This document shows, piece after piece, positions 54,601-64,000 of a stretch of 64,000 bases of DNA. Both the position numbers and the translations under genes were made by a program. The first letter of the stretch is position 1. Each line of letters starts with the position of its first letter. The notes under the pieces are model-generated. The model saw only the letters and a program-made list of their open reading frames with translations, was not told where the DNA came from and searched no databases. The DNA is from Cordylochernes scorpioides (lineage: Eukaryota > Arthropoda > Arachnida > Pseudoscorpiones > Chernetidae). Location: the NCBI GenBank assembly GCA_030710605.1, contig CP092882.1:3734092-3798091 (forward strand). The letters run 5' to 3'.

Positions 54601-55044
54601 AATCTAAAGAATACTTATCCACTCCACTTACATTGCGAACCATGTTTATATTCAATCTACAAGGTTCCACCAATCTAAAGAATACTTATCCACTCCACTT
54701 ACATTGCGAACCATGTTTATATTCAATCTACAAGGTTTCACCAATCTAAAGAATACTTATCCACTCCACTTACATTGCGAACCATGTTTATATTCAATCT
54801 ACAAGGTACCACCAATCTAAAGAATACTTATCCACTCCACTTACATTGCGAACCATGTTTATATTCAATCTACAAGGTACCACCAATCTAAAGAATACTT
54901 ATCCACTCCACTTACATTGCGAACCATGTTTATATTCAATCTACAAGGTTCCACCAATCTAAAGAATACTTATCCACTCCACTTACATTGCGAACCATGT
55001 TTATATTCAATCTACAAGGTACCACCAATCTAAAGAATACTTAT
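51634..55044 (+). repeat. 71-bp satellite, left part (about 48 units)
   Basis: Unit: CTTATCCACTCCACTTACAT, TGCGAACCATGTTTATATTC, AATCTACAAGGTTCCACCAA, TCTAAAGAATA. Variants: CTTACCCATTCC for CTTATCCACTCC, GGTTTCACC and GGTACCACC for GGTTCCACC. The GGTACC type is concentrated at 54090-55030, showing local homogenisation. 71 is not a multiple of three, so no repeat protein is meant. Confidence 0.95.
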
Positions 55045-55267
55045 TGTTGTGGAGGTGCCTCTGCGTGGGTACTCAATACCAGGCAACTACATTCTTTTAG
55101 AATTTATTAGTACGCAAACTACAATACGGATTGACTGACTGACTTAACTAACTAGCTGCTGACAACTTGTAGCGCTTTTATACATTCAGTCAGAATCGAG
55201 TATGCAAAGAGAATATTTGCATTTCTGCAAATATCCCAAGTATGTAAATACACAACACCCTCCCCTC

Positions 55268-57529
55268 CTAATAATAATGGAGACGGTCTGGTGGTCTCCT
55301 GGATCTCTGGGGTCTGGGGCTCCGGCTTGGGATTCTCTCTCCAGAAGTAGCAGCCATAGGCTCCTGGTGTTCTCCAACTGATGTCAACTCCTGCCTGGTT
55401 GACTGCGGCTCCAATTCACCTGTGGTGACCTCTTCTTCCGGGATCTCCAGGCCACCGTGAGAGGGTTCTCTCTCGCAATGCGATTCTCTTCGCAGCTCTT
55501 GTCCGGATGTACTCGGCAGCACTAAGCTTGGCTCTTTCTCTACAGTAGCCTCTGGATTTCTTTTGACAGGTCGCAGCTGATTGATGTGCCTCTTTAGGGA
55601 TTGGCCTTCATACCCTATTAGGTAATGGCGGCAACTAAGGAGTTTTAGGATGGTTCCAATTTTCCACTTTGGTCCGGCTGCATAGTTTCTAAAATAAACA
55701 TCGGAACCAATTTTAAAATGCTCCTGTTTTCTCAGAGCATCAGGAAACCCCTCTCCCTTCATGTCCATTTTAGGCATTAAATTTGAAAATCTAGACTTTA
55801 GACGTCTCTTCATCAATAATTCAGCTGGAGATTCCTTTAGGACTGACTGTGGAAATGCTCTATGGGCAAACAAAAATCTTTGTAGGTTTGTTTCCAAGTC
55901 ATCCTTTTCGTTGTTCTTTTTTAACGATGTTTTGAATTCGCGCACATACCACTCAGCTAATCCATTCGTACTTGGATTATATGGAATGGTTTTTGTGTGC
56001 CGAATTCTATTCATTCTGGTGAATTCCTCCATTTCTCTCGAGACAAACTGTCTTCCATTGTCTGTCACTAGGAATTCCGGCAGTCCAAATCTGGCAAACA
56101 CTTCCCTTAGACAATCAACAATGGTTTTACTGGTTATATCCCTGAGGATAAATATCTCCAACCATTTGGTATAAGCATCCACAATGACCAGAAACATTTT
56201 ACCCATAAAAGGGCCTGCCAAATCCAGATGTAGGCGATGCCATGGTTTCTCTGGCCAAGTCCACTCCGTAATCATGGAAGGAGGCATGTCTGCAGATTCT
56301 TGACAGATGGTGCACTGACGAGCCATATCTTCTATGCTCCTATCAATTCCTGGCCACCAAAAATACCTCCTTGCTATTATCTTCATTTTCACCATTCCAA
56401 AATGCATCTCATGTAGATCTATGAGAATTTGAGATCTTAATTTTGAAGGAATCACTATCCGCTCTTTCCACTGAAGGCATCCAAAGTCCACACTTAATTC
56501 ATTCCTAACCTTGTAGTAAGGAGACAAAGGATTTTCTTTCGTGAATTTTGGTGATTGCCAAGTGTCCACCCGGACATTTCTCAGAACAATTGCAAGAGTC
56601 TTGTCTCTTTTAGTCTCGAATGCCACATCCTGGGATGAAAAGGGAACCTCATTCATTTTTCTTAAGAGCAATATCTGATCATCATCATAAGATCCCCCCT
56701 CATTTGCTTTTAACGGCAAACGTGATAACGCATCGGCATTTCCGTGGTCCTCCGTCTTTCTAAACTCCACCGAGTAATGGAAAGCGCCCAGCTTTAATGA
56801 CCATCTATTTATCCTAGACGCTGCACATAACAGAATTGGTTTGTGTGGTGAAAACAGGTGCATGAGTGGTCTGTTATCAGTCACCAACACAAACGAGCGT
56901 CCCAAAAGGAATTGCCTGAACTTTTCACATCCGTAGACAATGCTCAAAGCCTCCTTCTCTAACTGGGAATAATGTTTCTCCGCCTCAGTTAGAGTTCGTG
57001 ACGCAAAAGCTATTGAACTTTCCTGCTTCTTGTATCTGTGACTAAGTACCACGCCTAGTCCATAGCTCGAGGCATCGCAAGCCAAAACAAGTTCCTTAGC
57101 TGGGTCGTAATGTGCCAACACTGAATCATCGGTCAATAATGATTTGCATTTATTAAACAAAACCCGATGTTCATTTGTCCATTTCCAAGGGCAATTTTTC
57201 TTCAGCAGTCTGTAAAACGGGGATAAAATAGACGATGTATCCTTGATAAATCTGGCATAATACATTAGCATGCCTATAAAAGAACGTAACTGGCCAATGT
57301 TCTTAGGCTCAGGAGCATTAGACACCGCTTGTATTTTTTTCAACATTGGATGCAATCCGTTCTTATCGATACGAAAACCTAAATATTCCACTGAATCCAC
57401 AGCGAATTTGCATTTTGCCTTATTTAAATTTAGGCCTTTCTCTTCCAATCTTTTGAATACTAGCTCCAATTTGGACTTGTGGTCCCTTGCATCTTTACCA
57501 GATACTAAAATATCATCTATATATAACAC
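55268..57529 (-). pseudogene. Gypsy RT (3' part), RNase H and integrase
   Basis: 753 codons open from about 57529 (no true initiator; it is the continuation after the 2-bp shift). RT rest YIDDILVSGKDARDHKSKLE, RNase H LACDASSYGLGVVL, FASRTLTEAEKHYSQLEKEA, LVTDNRPLMHL and GNADALSRLP. Integrase: H2C2 finger HEMHFGMVKMKI, CTICQ; core Asp in LHLDLAGPF, Asp in LVTDNGRQF, Glu in NPSTNGLAEWYVREF. Pro/Glu/Arg-rich tail to 55268. All catalytic residues are visible, so the only lesion seen in the element is the shift at the YIDD box. Confidence 0.9.
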
Positions 57530-59220
57530 GCTACTCCCGGTATATCGGCAAATACATTGTCCATCAACCTCTGGAATTTATTAGGTGCCACAGCCACACC
57601 ATACGGAAGTCTCCGATAAGCAAATAACCCCTTGGTAGTATTGATATTTACTACTCTTTTTGCTTCATCTGTCAGTTCTACTTGCAGATAAGCCATTGAG
57701 AGGTCCAGAGTTGAGAAAATCGTGCTGCCAGATAACCTTGAAAATATTTCATCTATAGTAGGCAATGGATATTTATCTAATATTATTGCCCTGTTTGCGG
57801 TACTTCTAAAGTCTCCACAAATCCTAATACTGCCGTCCCTCTTTACAACTGGCACAATTGGCGCTGCCCAACTAGCGTGAACAATAGGTTCCAAAATTCC
57901 TCTTTCAACCATACACTCCAGTTCATCCTCCACTTTCTTTTTCAAAGAATAGGGCAAACTCCGTGCTTTGCAAAACACTGGCACTTCCTCCTTTTTAATA
58001 GTTATGTCCAATTTGACATCTTTTAAGCAGCCCAGTTCATCTTTAAACAGATTTGCATAACTTTCAATTAATGAGTCTATGCAAGATTCCGAAATTTTAT
58101 TTACATTTAATAATTTACTGTAATTTATATTCAAAAATTTCAGCCATTCCCTTCCAAGCAAAATTTCTGGGATACTTTCATCCACCACTATCAATCTAAG
58201 GGACATATTGGCTTCCTTAACAAAAACCTTTCTTTCTCCTACAACCTTTATAGGATTATTGCAAAAGGATTTCAGATTTATTGCTGTTTGAATCAATGGT
58301 TTCGCCCTCCACAACTTCTCAAAAATGCTCTTCGGCATCAAAGTTACAGGGCTTCCAGTATCCACACTGCCATTCAATATCTGGCCGTCCACTGTAAGGG
58401 CAATCTCAACTTCAGTTCCACCCTTAAGGGAAAAGATATTCTGCTGCTGCACATACCCACTTTTCTGTGTATTTCCTCGGGCCTTGCATACTCGACTTAA
58501 ATGACCAACTCGCTTGCATTTATAGCAAGTTTTAAACTTTTGCGGACATGCTGGCGCTAGGTGCGAATTTTTCATACCGCACCGGTAGCAAGTCCTTTCT
58601 TTGGTCGCAGATGTGAAGTTTTCCTTCGTAGGAGAGCACTTCGATTTTCTGTTCCTCTCAATATGTGAGGTTACTCTCGCTACTTCCTTTTCATGCAGCT
58701 CTTTGGCATCTTTCTCTGCCAACTCGTATGAGACTGCCAGGGCAAATACCCTTTCTAATTTTACTTCATCATCCTCTTGCAAGAGCCTCTTTTGAAGGGA
58801 TTCTGATGTTAAACCCGCTACAAATCTATCCCGTAGCATCATTTCTAACATCTCCCCAAAAGCACAGTTAGAAGCCAGGTGCTTCAATTCTCTCAGATAT
58901 TCGGAAACAGATTCGTTTTCCCTCTGTGTTCGTTTCAAGAACAAGCACCTCTGAGGTATTATCTTCTTCTTAGGCTCTAAATGTTGCCTAATTTTTTTAA
59001 CGATTAGCTCATAAGTTTGTGCTTCCATTTTTTCTGGAAAGAATAAATCGTTACCTAGTTTCAGTAGTCCAGAGTCCAATAGAGACAGCAAAATCACAAC
59101 TTTCTTGTGTTCACTAGTTTCATTTGCAGTGCACGCAGCATTGAATCTTTGTATAAAGATTTCAAAGTCGTCTTCTTTTGGATCGTAGATTCTGAAAGGC
59201 ACCGTTTGACTAATCGCCAT
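57517..59220 (-). pseudogene. Gypsy gag-protease-RT (5' part), broken in the YIDD box
   Basis: 567 codons. Gag opens MAISQTVPFRIYDPKEDDFE. Two zinc knuckles (CYRCGMKNSHLAPAC, CYKCKRVGHLSRVC) lie at about 212-245. Protease SVDTGSPVTLMP is near 285. RT begins about residue 415 (RGILEPIVHASWAAPIVPVV, FSTLDLSMAYLQVEL, FAYRRLPYGVAVAPNKFQRL). The frame ends at ...GVACYI then stop, exactly where YIDD should follow. Two extra bases (TA in a TATATATA run at about 57519-57526) cause it; the next frame continues at once with YIDDIL. The rest is well preserved. Confidence 0.9.
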
Positions 59221-59660
59221 CTTTCTCTAGCCACTAAGGCGGTTAATTTAAATACCCCAAGATATGTCAGTCGATCGATGTCCGTTTTCTTTTTTATTTT
59301 AGGCCTCTTAAGCGCTCTTTAGCTGTGCACTTCAAGCACCTCGTAATTTGCCGGAGCTTCCCCAGTTCTCTCAGCGATTCTCGTAGTCGATCCTGTAGAG
59401 TCCTGTAGTCGCTCCCGTAGTTGCTCCAATGATCTTCGTCGCCAACTTGTTGTGGAGGTGCCTCTGCGTGGGTACTCAATACCAGGCAACTACATTCTTT
59501 TAGAATTTATTAGTACGCAAACTACAATACGGATTGACTGACTGACTTAACTAACTAGCTGCTGACAACTTGTAGCGCTTTTATACATTCAGTCAGAATC
59601 GAGTATGCAAAGAGAATATTTGCATTTCTGCAAATATCCCAAGTATGTAAATACACAACA

Positions 59661-60220
59661 CTTATCCACTCCACTTACATTGCGAACCATGTTTATATTC
59701 AATATACAAGGCTCCACCAATCTAAAGAACACTTACCCATTCCACTTACATTGCGAACGATGTTTATATTCAATCTACAAGGTTCCACCAATCTAAAGAA
59801 CACTTACCCATTCCACTTACATTGCGAACCATGTTTATATTCAATCTACAAGGTTCCACCAATCTAAAGAACACTTACCCATTCCACTTACATTGCGAAC
59901 CATGTTTATATTCAATCTACAAGGTTCCACCAATCTAAAGAACACTTACCCATTCCACTTACAATACGAACCATGTTTATATTCAATCTACAAGGTTCCA
60001 CCAATCTAAAGAACACTTACCCATTCCACTTACATTGCGAACCATGTTTATATTCAATCTACAAGGTTCCACCAATCTAAAGAATACTTATCCACTCCAC
60101 TTACATTGCGAACCATGTTTATATTCAATCTACAAGGTACCACCAATCTAAAGAACACTTATCCACTCAAATTACATTTCGAACCATGTTTATATTCAAT
60201 CTACAAGTTTCCACCAATCT
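59661..60220 (+). repeat. 71-bp satellite, right part (about 8 units)
   Basis: Continuation of the array after the Gypsy insertion. The first part repeats the target duplication CTTAT. The last unit ends TTTCCACCAATCT at 60220, followed by TCTAATCTAACCCTAGCTGT and the acceptor GTTCCAG of sulfotransferase 2. The array therefore fills the 5' intron or upstream region of that gene. Confidence 0.95.
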
Positions 60221-60248
60221 CTAATCTAACCCTAGCTGTATGTTCCAG

Positions 60249-61184
60249 ATGCCCAAATTCCCCAACTATCAAACAATTGACGGACTTACTGTAATTGCAT
60301 CCTATTTACCTGATGCAGTTCGGTCAGCTTTGGCCTACAAGCCACAAGAAGATGACCTCTTCGTGGTGACATTTCCTAAATGTGGGACAACCTGGACTCA
60401 GTGCATTGTATATCTTATTCTAAATAAGGGAAAACCTTATAAAAACAGCCATGAGTTAATGGCTAAAATTCCTTATCTTGAACTGTTTGGAGCTGATGCT
60501 ATGGATAAGCTTCCACGTCCTGAAGCGATCAAAATCCATTTAGATTTCAAGCGTACACCATATTCTCCTTTAGCCAAATATATCCATGTCGTTAGGAATC
60601 CAAAGGACACTTGCGTCTCTTTTTACCATCATACTCTTAAACTTTCTCCTTATGAATTTGATGGTACCTTCGATGATTTCTTTGAGATATTTTTCAATGG
60701 TCAAAATGATTATGGTGATTATTTTGAACATACCTTGTCTTGGTATGAACATCGTAATGATCCAAATGTGCTGTTTCTTACATACGAAGAATTGAAATCT
60801 GATACCAGAAATGCTATTCTGAAAATGGCAAAGTTTATTGGAGATGATTATGAGAAGATATTAATTGAAAACCCGGATATTATGGAAAATGTTCTTAAAT
60901 ACAGTTCTATTGAGCAAATGAAGAAATTTGCCAAGATTGGTCCATCAGAGCCTACACCGCCTCTTGAATTCTTCCCATCTGGCATCAGACATTTCACAAC
61001 TTATATCAAAGAAAAAGGGTTAGCACCTTTTTCTCATGATGACTTTGTTCGCAAGGGAATTATTGGCGATTGGAAGAACCATTTTAATGAAGAACAAGCG
61101 AAGAAGTTGGATGATAAAACAAGAGAAAAACTTGCTGGTACAGATCTTCTGAAGTTCTGGCAGAAACTTGGATTTTTGGAATGA
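60249..61184 (+). CDS. Cytosolic sulfotransferase 2, intact (311 aa)
   Basis: PAPS-dependent cytosolic sulfotransferase; acceptor substrate unknown. The ATG at 60249 follows TGTATGTTCCAG, a splice acceptor also present before copy 1, so an upstream untranslated exon is likely; an in-frame ATG at 60240 exists but is within that acceptor. PAPS 5'-phosphosulfate loop FPKCGTTW at 42-49; catalytic His97 in AIKIHLDF; 3'-phosphate site VVRNPKDTCVSFYHH at 114-128; family end motif RKGIIGDWKNHFNEEQ at 268-283. No signal peptide or membrane segment. Length is normal for the family. The 71-bp satellite ends 28 bp upstream. The last ~116 bp are almost identical to copy 1. Confidence 0.93.
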   Translation: MPKFPNYQTIDGLTVIASYLPDAVRSALAYKPQEDDLFVVTFPKCGTTWTQCIVYLILNKGKPYKNSHELMAKIPYLELFGADAMDKLPRPEAIKIHLDFKRTPYSPLAKYIHVVRNPKDTCVSFYHHTLKLSPYEFDGTFDDFFEIFFNGQNDYGDYFEHTLSWYEHRNDPNVLFLTYEELKSDTRNAILKMAKFIGDDYEKILIENPDIMENVLKYSSIEQMKKFAKIGPSEPTPPLEFFPSGIRHFTTYIKEKGLAPFSHDDFVRKGIIGDWKNHFNEEQAKKLDDKTREKLAGTDLLKFWQKLGFLE

Positions 61185-61489
61185 TTTTTCAGTTTTTTTC
61201 TAATCACATTCAACCGTTATATGTTCAAAATCAAAGATTTAGCCAATCAAAGATCTTTTTCTCCAATCAACTATCAGTTTTAAAGTTGTTAAGGGATAAA
61301 AGGAGATACTGTGCCATGTTTATTTCTTCATCCCATATGCCATTGATGTAAAATGCTTGCTTCTTATTGCCTGATTGATGGCAGATTTTGTTTTTTAGAA
61401 TGACAACCTCACGGCAAAATATATATTTTTTCCGTTATTAGAATTCAGGCTCACGCAATAATTTATTTAAGACACAAACTAAAATTTAT

Positions 61490-61643
61490 AAAATACAACA
61501 GAAGCAATAAGGGAATTATACAGAGTAGCAAAACATAAATATCAAAATTAATAATCTTTTCATAAAATAAATATTTCGATACATTATTGCCACGTGGAAA
61601 ATTAGGGAAGACAAAAACTTCAGGAGGAGACAGCAATTTATTT
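61490..61643 (-). repeat. LTR-like repeat fragment (first duplicate)
   Basis: Minus-strand copy of the repeat at 44880-45065 (ATTGCCACGTGGAAAATTAG, GGAAGACAAAAACTTCAGGA). It is cut by the duplication junction at 61643/61644 and present again, complete, at 62508-62760. Confidence 0.45.
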
Positions 61644-62202
61644 CCATCATACTCTTAAACTTTCTCCTTATGAATTTGATGGTACCTTCGATGATTTCTT
61701 TGAGATATTTTTCAATGGTCAAAATGATTATGGTGATTATTTTGAACATACCTTGTCTTGGTATGAACATCGTAATGATCCAAATGTGCTGTTTCTTACA
61801 TACGAAGAATTGAAATCTGATACCAGAAATGCTATTCTGAAAATGGCAAAGTTTATTGGAGATGATTATGAGAAGATATTAATTGAAAACCCGGATATTA
61901 TGGAAAATGTTCTTAAATACAGTTCTATTGAGCAAATGAAGAAATTTGCCAAGATTGGTCCATCAGAGCCTACACCGCCTCTTGAATTCTTCCCATCTGG
62001 CATCAGACATTTCACAACTTATATCAAAGAAAAAGGGTTAGCACCTTTTTCTCATGATGACTTTGTTCGCAAGGGAATTATTGGCGATTGGAAGAACCAT
62101 TTTAATGAAGAACAAGCGAAGAAGTTGGATGATAAAACAAGAGAAAAACTTGCTGGTACAGATCTTCTGAAGTTCTGGCAGAAACTTGGAATTTTGGAAT
62201 GA
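61644..62202 (+). pseudogene. Sulfotransferase 3, 5'-truncated tandem duplicate
   Basis: Second copy of a 1018-bp tandem duplication (60626-61643 and 61644-62661). It starts at codon 127 of copy 2 (HHTLKLSPYEFDG) and keeps the 3' half, stop and 3' flank; it lacks the PAPS loop and catalytic His, so cannot be an active enzyme by itself. An ATG at 61753 would give a 149-residue fragment (MSWYEHRNDPNVLFLTYEEL). The one coding change I see relative to copy 2 is KLGILE for KLGFLE, the form also in copy 1. Confidence 0.92.
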
Positions 62203-62507
62203 TTTTTCAGTTTTTTTCTAATCACATTCAACCGTTATATGTTCAAAATCAAAGATTTAGCCAATCAAAGATCTTTTTCTCCAATCAACTATCAGTTTTA
62301 AAGTTGTTAAGGGATAAAAGGAGATACTGTGCCATGTTTATTTCTTCATCCCATATGCCATTGATGTAAAATGCTTGCTTCTTATTGCCTGATTGATGGC
62401 AGATTTTGTTTTTTAGAATGACAACCTCACGGCAAAATATATATTTTTTCCGTTATTAGAATTCAGGCTCACGCAATAATTTATTTAAGACACAAACTAA
62501 AATTTAT

Positions 62508-62760
62508 AAAATACAACAGAAGCAATAAGGGAATTATACAGAGTAGCAAAACATAAATATCAAAATTAATAATCTTTTCATAAAATAAATATTTCGATAC
62601 ATTATTGCCACGTGGAAAATTAGGGAAGACAAAAACTTCAGGAGGAGACAGCAATTTATTTCAGGGAAGGACAAAACTAAGAATGGTAAACAAAAGATAA
62701 GCCACGAGGGAAATTTACAGAGTAGCAAAATATAAACATAAAAATGACCACTCTGTTAAT
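62508..62760 (-). repeat. LTR-like repeat (complete side)
   Basis: Second copy, continuing beyond the duplication end (62661) with GGGAAGGACAAAACTAAGAA, TGGTAAACAAAAGATAAGCC and CAGAGTAGCAAAATATAAAC, the same order as 38760-38870. Confidence 0.45.
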
Positions 62761-62894
62761 AAAAATAATAAAAATTAATAAATACTTTGTTACAATATTA
62801 TAGATTCATTTCGAAATAAATATCTTTTTTTTTTTTTTAATATAAAAATTACAATATGAAGGAATAATTTATATTTTTGTTAATAGCATATATA

Positions 62895-63832
62895 TGTCAT
62901 AATTTGTATATAATTAAATGCAACCCCGACCCACTATGTATGTATCATGTATGATTTTCAAAGATTTAATAAAAGAATAAGGTAACTGGAGGAAAGAAAG
63001 TAACAAAAGACATAGAAAGTAGATCTAGAGGAGAGCATATTTATTAATAACGACGCAGTTAACCTTCTGCCCCCGGGTCCCTGCGAGCTAAGTTTAAACC
63101 AACACTTCCTGGAAAAACAGGACGTATCTAGTATCCGCAGAAGTTATATTAATCGAGAGACACCCAATGCTTCCTGACAGAACCGGACGTATTTTGATAA
63201 CCGCGGAAGTAAATAGAGTCGAACAAACACGGCACTTCCTGACCCAGGCCGGGCGTAACTAACACCAAAGGAAGCCGCCGGCCAATCAGAAGATAGCATC
63301 TAAATAGGTCAACCAATAGGGAAAGATCATGTGATCATCTCTCAACCAATCAGAGAGAAACTGAGTCTTGGTGTTAAATCGAAAAGCAAGAATGGTCAGT
63401 TACGTTTTCGCTCTCATAGGAACAACACCTATAGTTGTTCAGTGGCTCTCGCCGAGTTCGGACAGTTGCTCCTTCGCTTCCAACAAGGTAACATCTACCC
63501 TAGAGATCTCTCTCCCTCCGCTCATTTCATCTAAATCCCATCATCGCCATGTGATCAACTAATTAATAAGTCAAATCGCTCAACTCTTCTCAAGCTTTCT
63601 TCCCTCCAATCCAGTTGCCTTTTATTTTCAAACCTCATCATGTGTCCTGATTATTCCTAACTGTGTGCTTCACTTACCACTCAACGACTGCGCTTCAACC
63701 AATCCTCACCATTCAAATCGAACAACAAGAAATTCCGCAACGATATTGCCACAGAACGGTTAAGTCGACAGAATTCTACAACAGTGTAATACAACAAATA
63801 TTATAGTGTAATAACAATTGCATCATATTACA
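62895..63832 (+). repeat. LTR of a second Gypsy-derivative copy
   Basis: TGTCATAATTTG to CATATTACA, 938 bp, clearly related to 25936-26846 but diverged with indels (for example extra sequence at 63395-63480). Its U3 also holds the ACTTCCTG/ACAGGACGT repeats (63100-63260). Confidence 0.88.
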
Positions 63833-64000
63833 CAGAGTCGACAGGATAAAGATTATGGAACTTAAACAGGATAAAGATTATGGAAATTAACCCAGGCGCC
63901 AGCAAAACAAAAGGCAATAACAAACCGAGAGAGAAGAGACTGACAACGAACGAAGCGACAAGACACACCCTGGCGACGGTAATTTTAGAACTGACCGCCG
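63833..64000 (+). mobile_element. Start of a second Gypsy-derivative interior, cut by the window edge
   Basis: GAGTCGACAGGATAAAGATT and AACCCAGGCGCCAGCAAAAC match 26851-26940. The ORF begins MEINPGASKTKGNNKPRE and is open to the window end. Whether this copy carries the RT and integrase missing from 27430-29733 cannot be seen here. Confidence 0.8.

Larger units (their letters stand above)
55045..59660 (-). mobile_element. Recent Gypsy (Ty3) LTR retrotransposon in the satellite
   Basis: Two 213-bp LTRs (55045-55257, 59448-59660) look identical. The target duplication is CTTAT (55040-55044, 59661-59665). In minus sense the 5' LTR is followed by AGTTGGCGACGAAGATCA (primer site, 59447-59430), and the 3' LTR is preceded by TTAGGAGGGGAGGG (55258-55271). 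Coding order gag-PR-RT-RNase H-IN in two overlapping frames. No env. Confidence 0.95.

Overview
The window is nuclear DNA of an arthropod, most likely a chelicerate such as a spider. This rests on the look of the cytosolic sulfotransferases, split genes with GT-AG introns, high AT content, and a dense load of Gypsy, Copia, BEL/Pao, Penelope-like, LINE, tRNA-SINE, Helitron and foldback elements. The species assignment is inference. Two 100-N blocks (23369-23468 and 42101-42200) are scaffold gaps.

Host genes are few. (1) A THOC7-like gene (THO/TREX mRNA-export subunit) lies on the minus strand at about 1071-7537; four exons with consistent splice phases are visible, and the first and last exons were not found. 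(2) A possible 3' terminal exon of an unrecognised gene is at 17350-17407 (minus). (3) An orphan 140-bp exon of a helical, unrecognised protein is at 22331-22470 (plus). (4) Three cytosolic sulfotransferase copies lie on the plus strand between 39.6 and 62.2 kb: one with a single-base frameshift, one intact (311 aa), and one 5'-truncated copy made by a 1018-bp tandem duplication.

Layout. 1-9.2 kb: THOC7, with introns full of LINE, SINE and foldback/Penelope-like pieces. 9255-12870: a young non-autonomous BEL/Pao-derived LTR element with a chimeric 692-codon ORF. 13-16.5 kb: AT-rich, no gene recognised. 16.5-23.3 kb: SINEs, LINE fragments, three Helitrons and Penelope-like foldbacks. 23.3-24.7 kb: Copia 3' remnant. 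25133-37395: three nested elements, a TIR element holding a Copia whose LTR holds a Gypsy derivative; each layer has its own target-site duplication. 37.4-41.5 kb: sulfotransferase 1 and a MITE with an amplified end. 42.2-45.6 kb: LINE, SINE, solo LTR and MITE pieces. 45.7-49.1 kb: a ~178-bp satellite that carries the SINE 3' tail. 51.6-60.2 kb: a 71-bp satellite (about 56 units) interrupted by a recent Gypsy (55045-59660) and ending about 30 bp before the coding exon of sulfotransferase 2. 62.9 kb to the end: LTR and first internal bases of another copy of the nested Gypsy family.

Most of the biology here is that of mobile elements and the structures they leave: chimeric non-autonomous elements with long open frames, hammerhead-ribozyme-like motifs with compensatory changes in Penelope-like repeats, and satellites grown from the ends of mobile elements.
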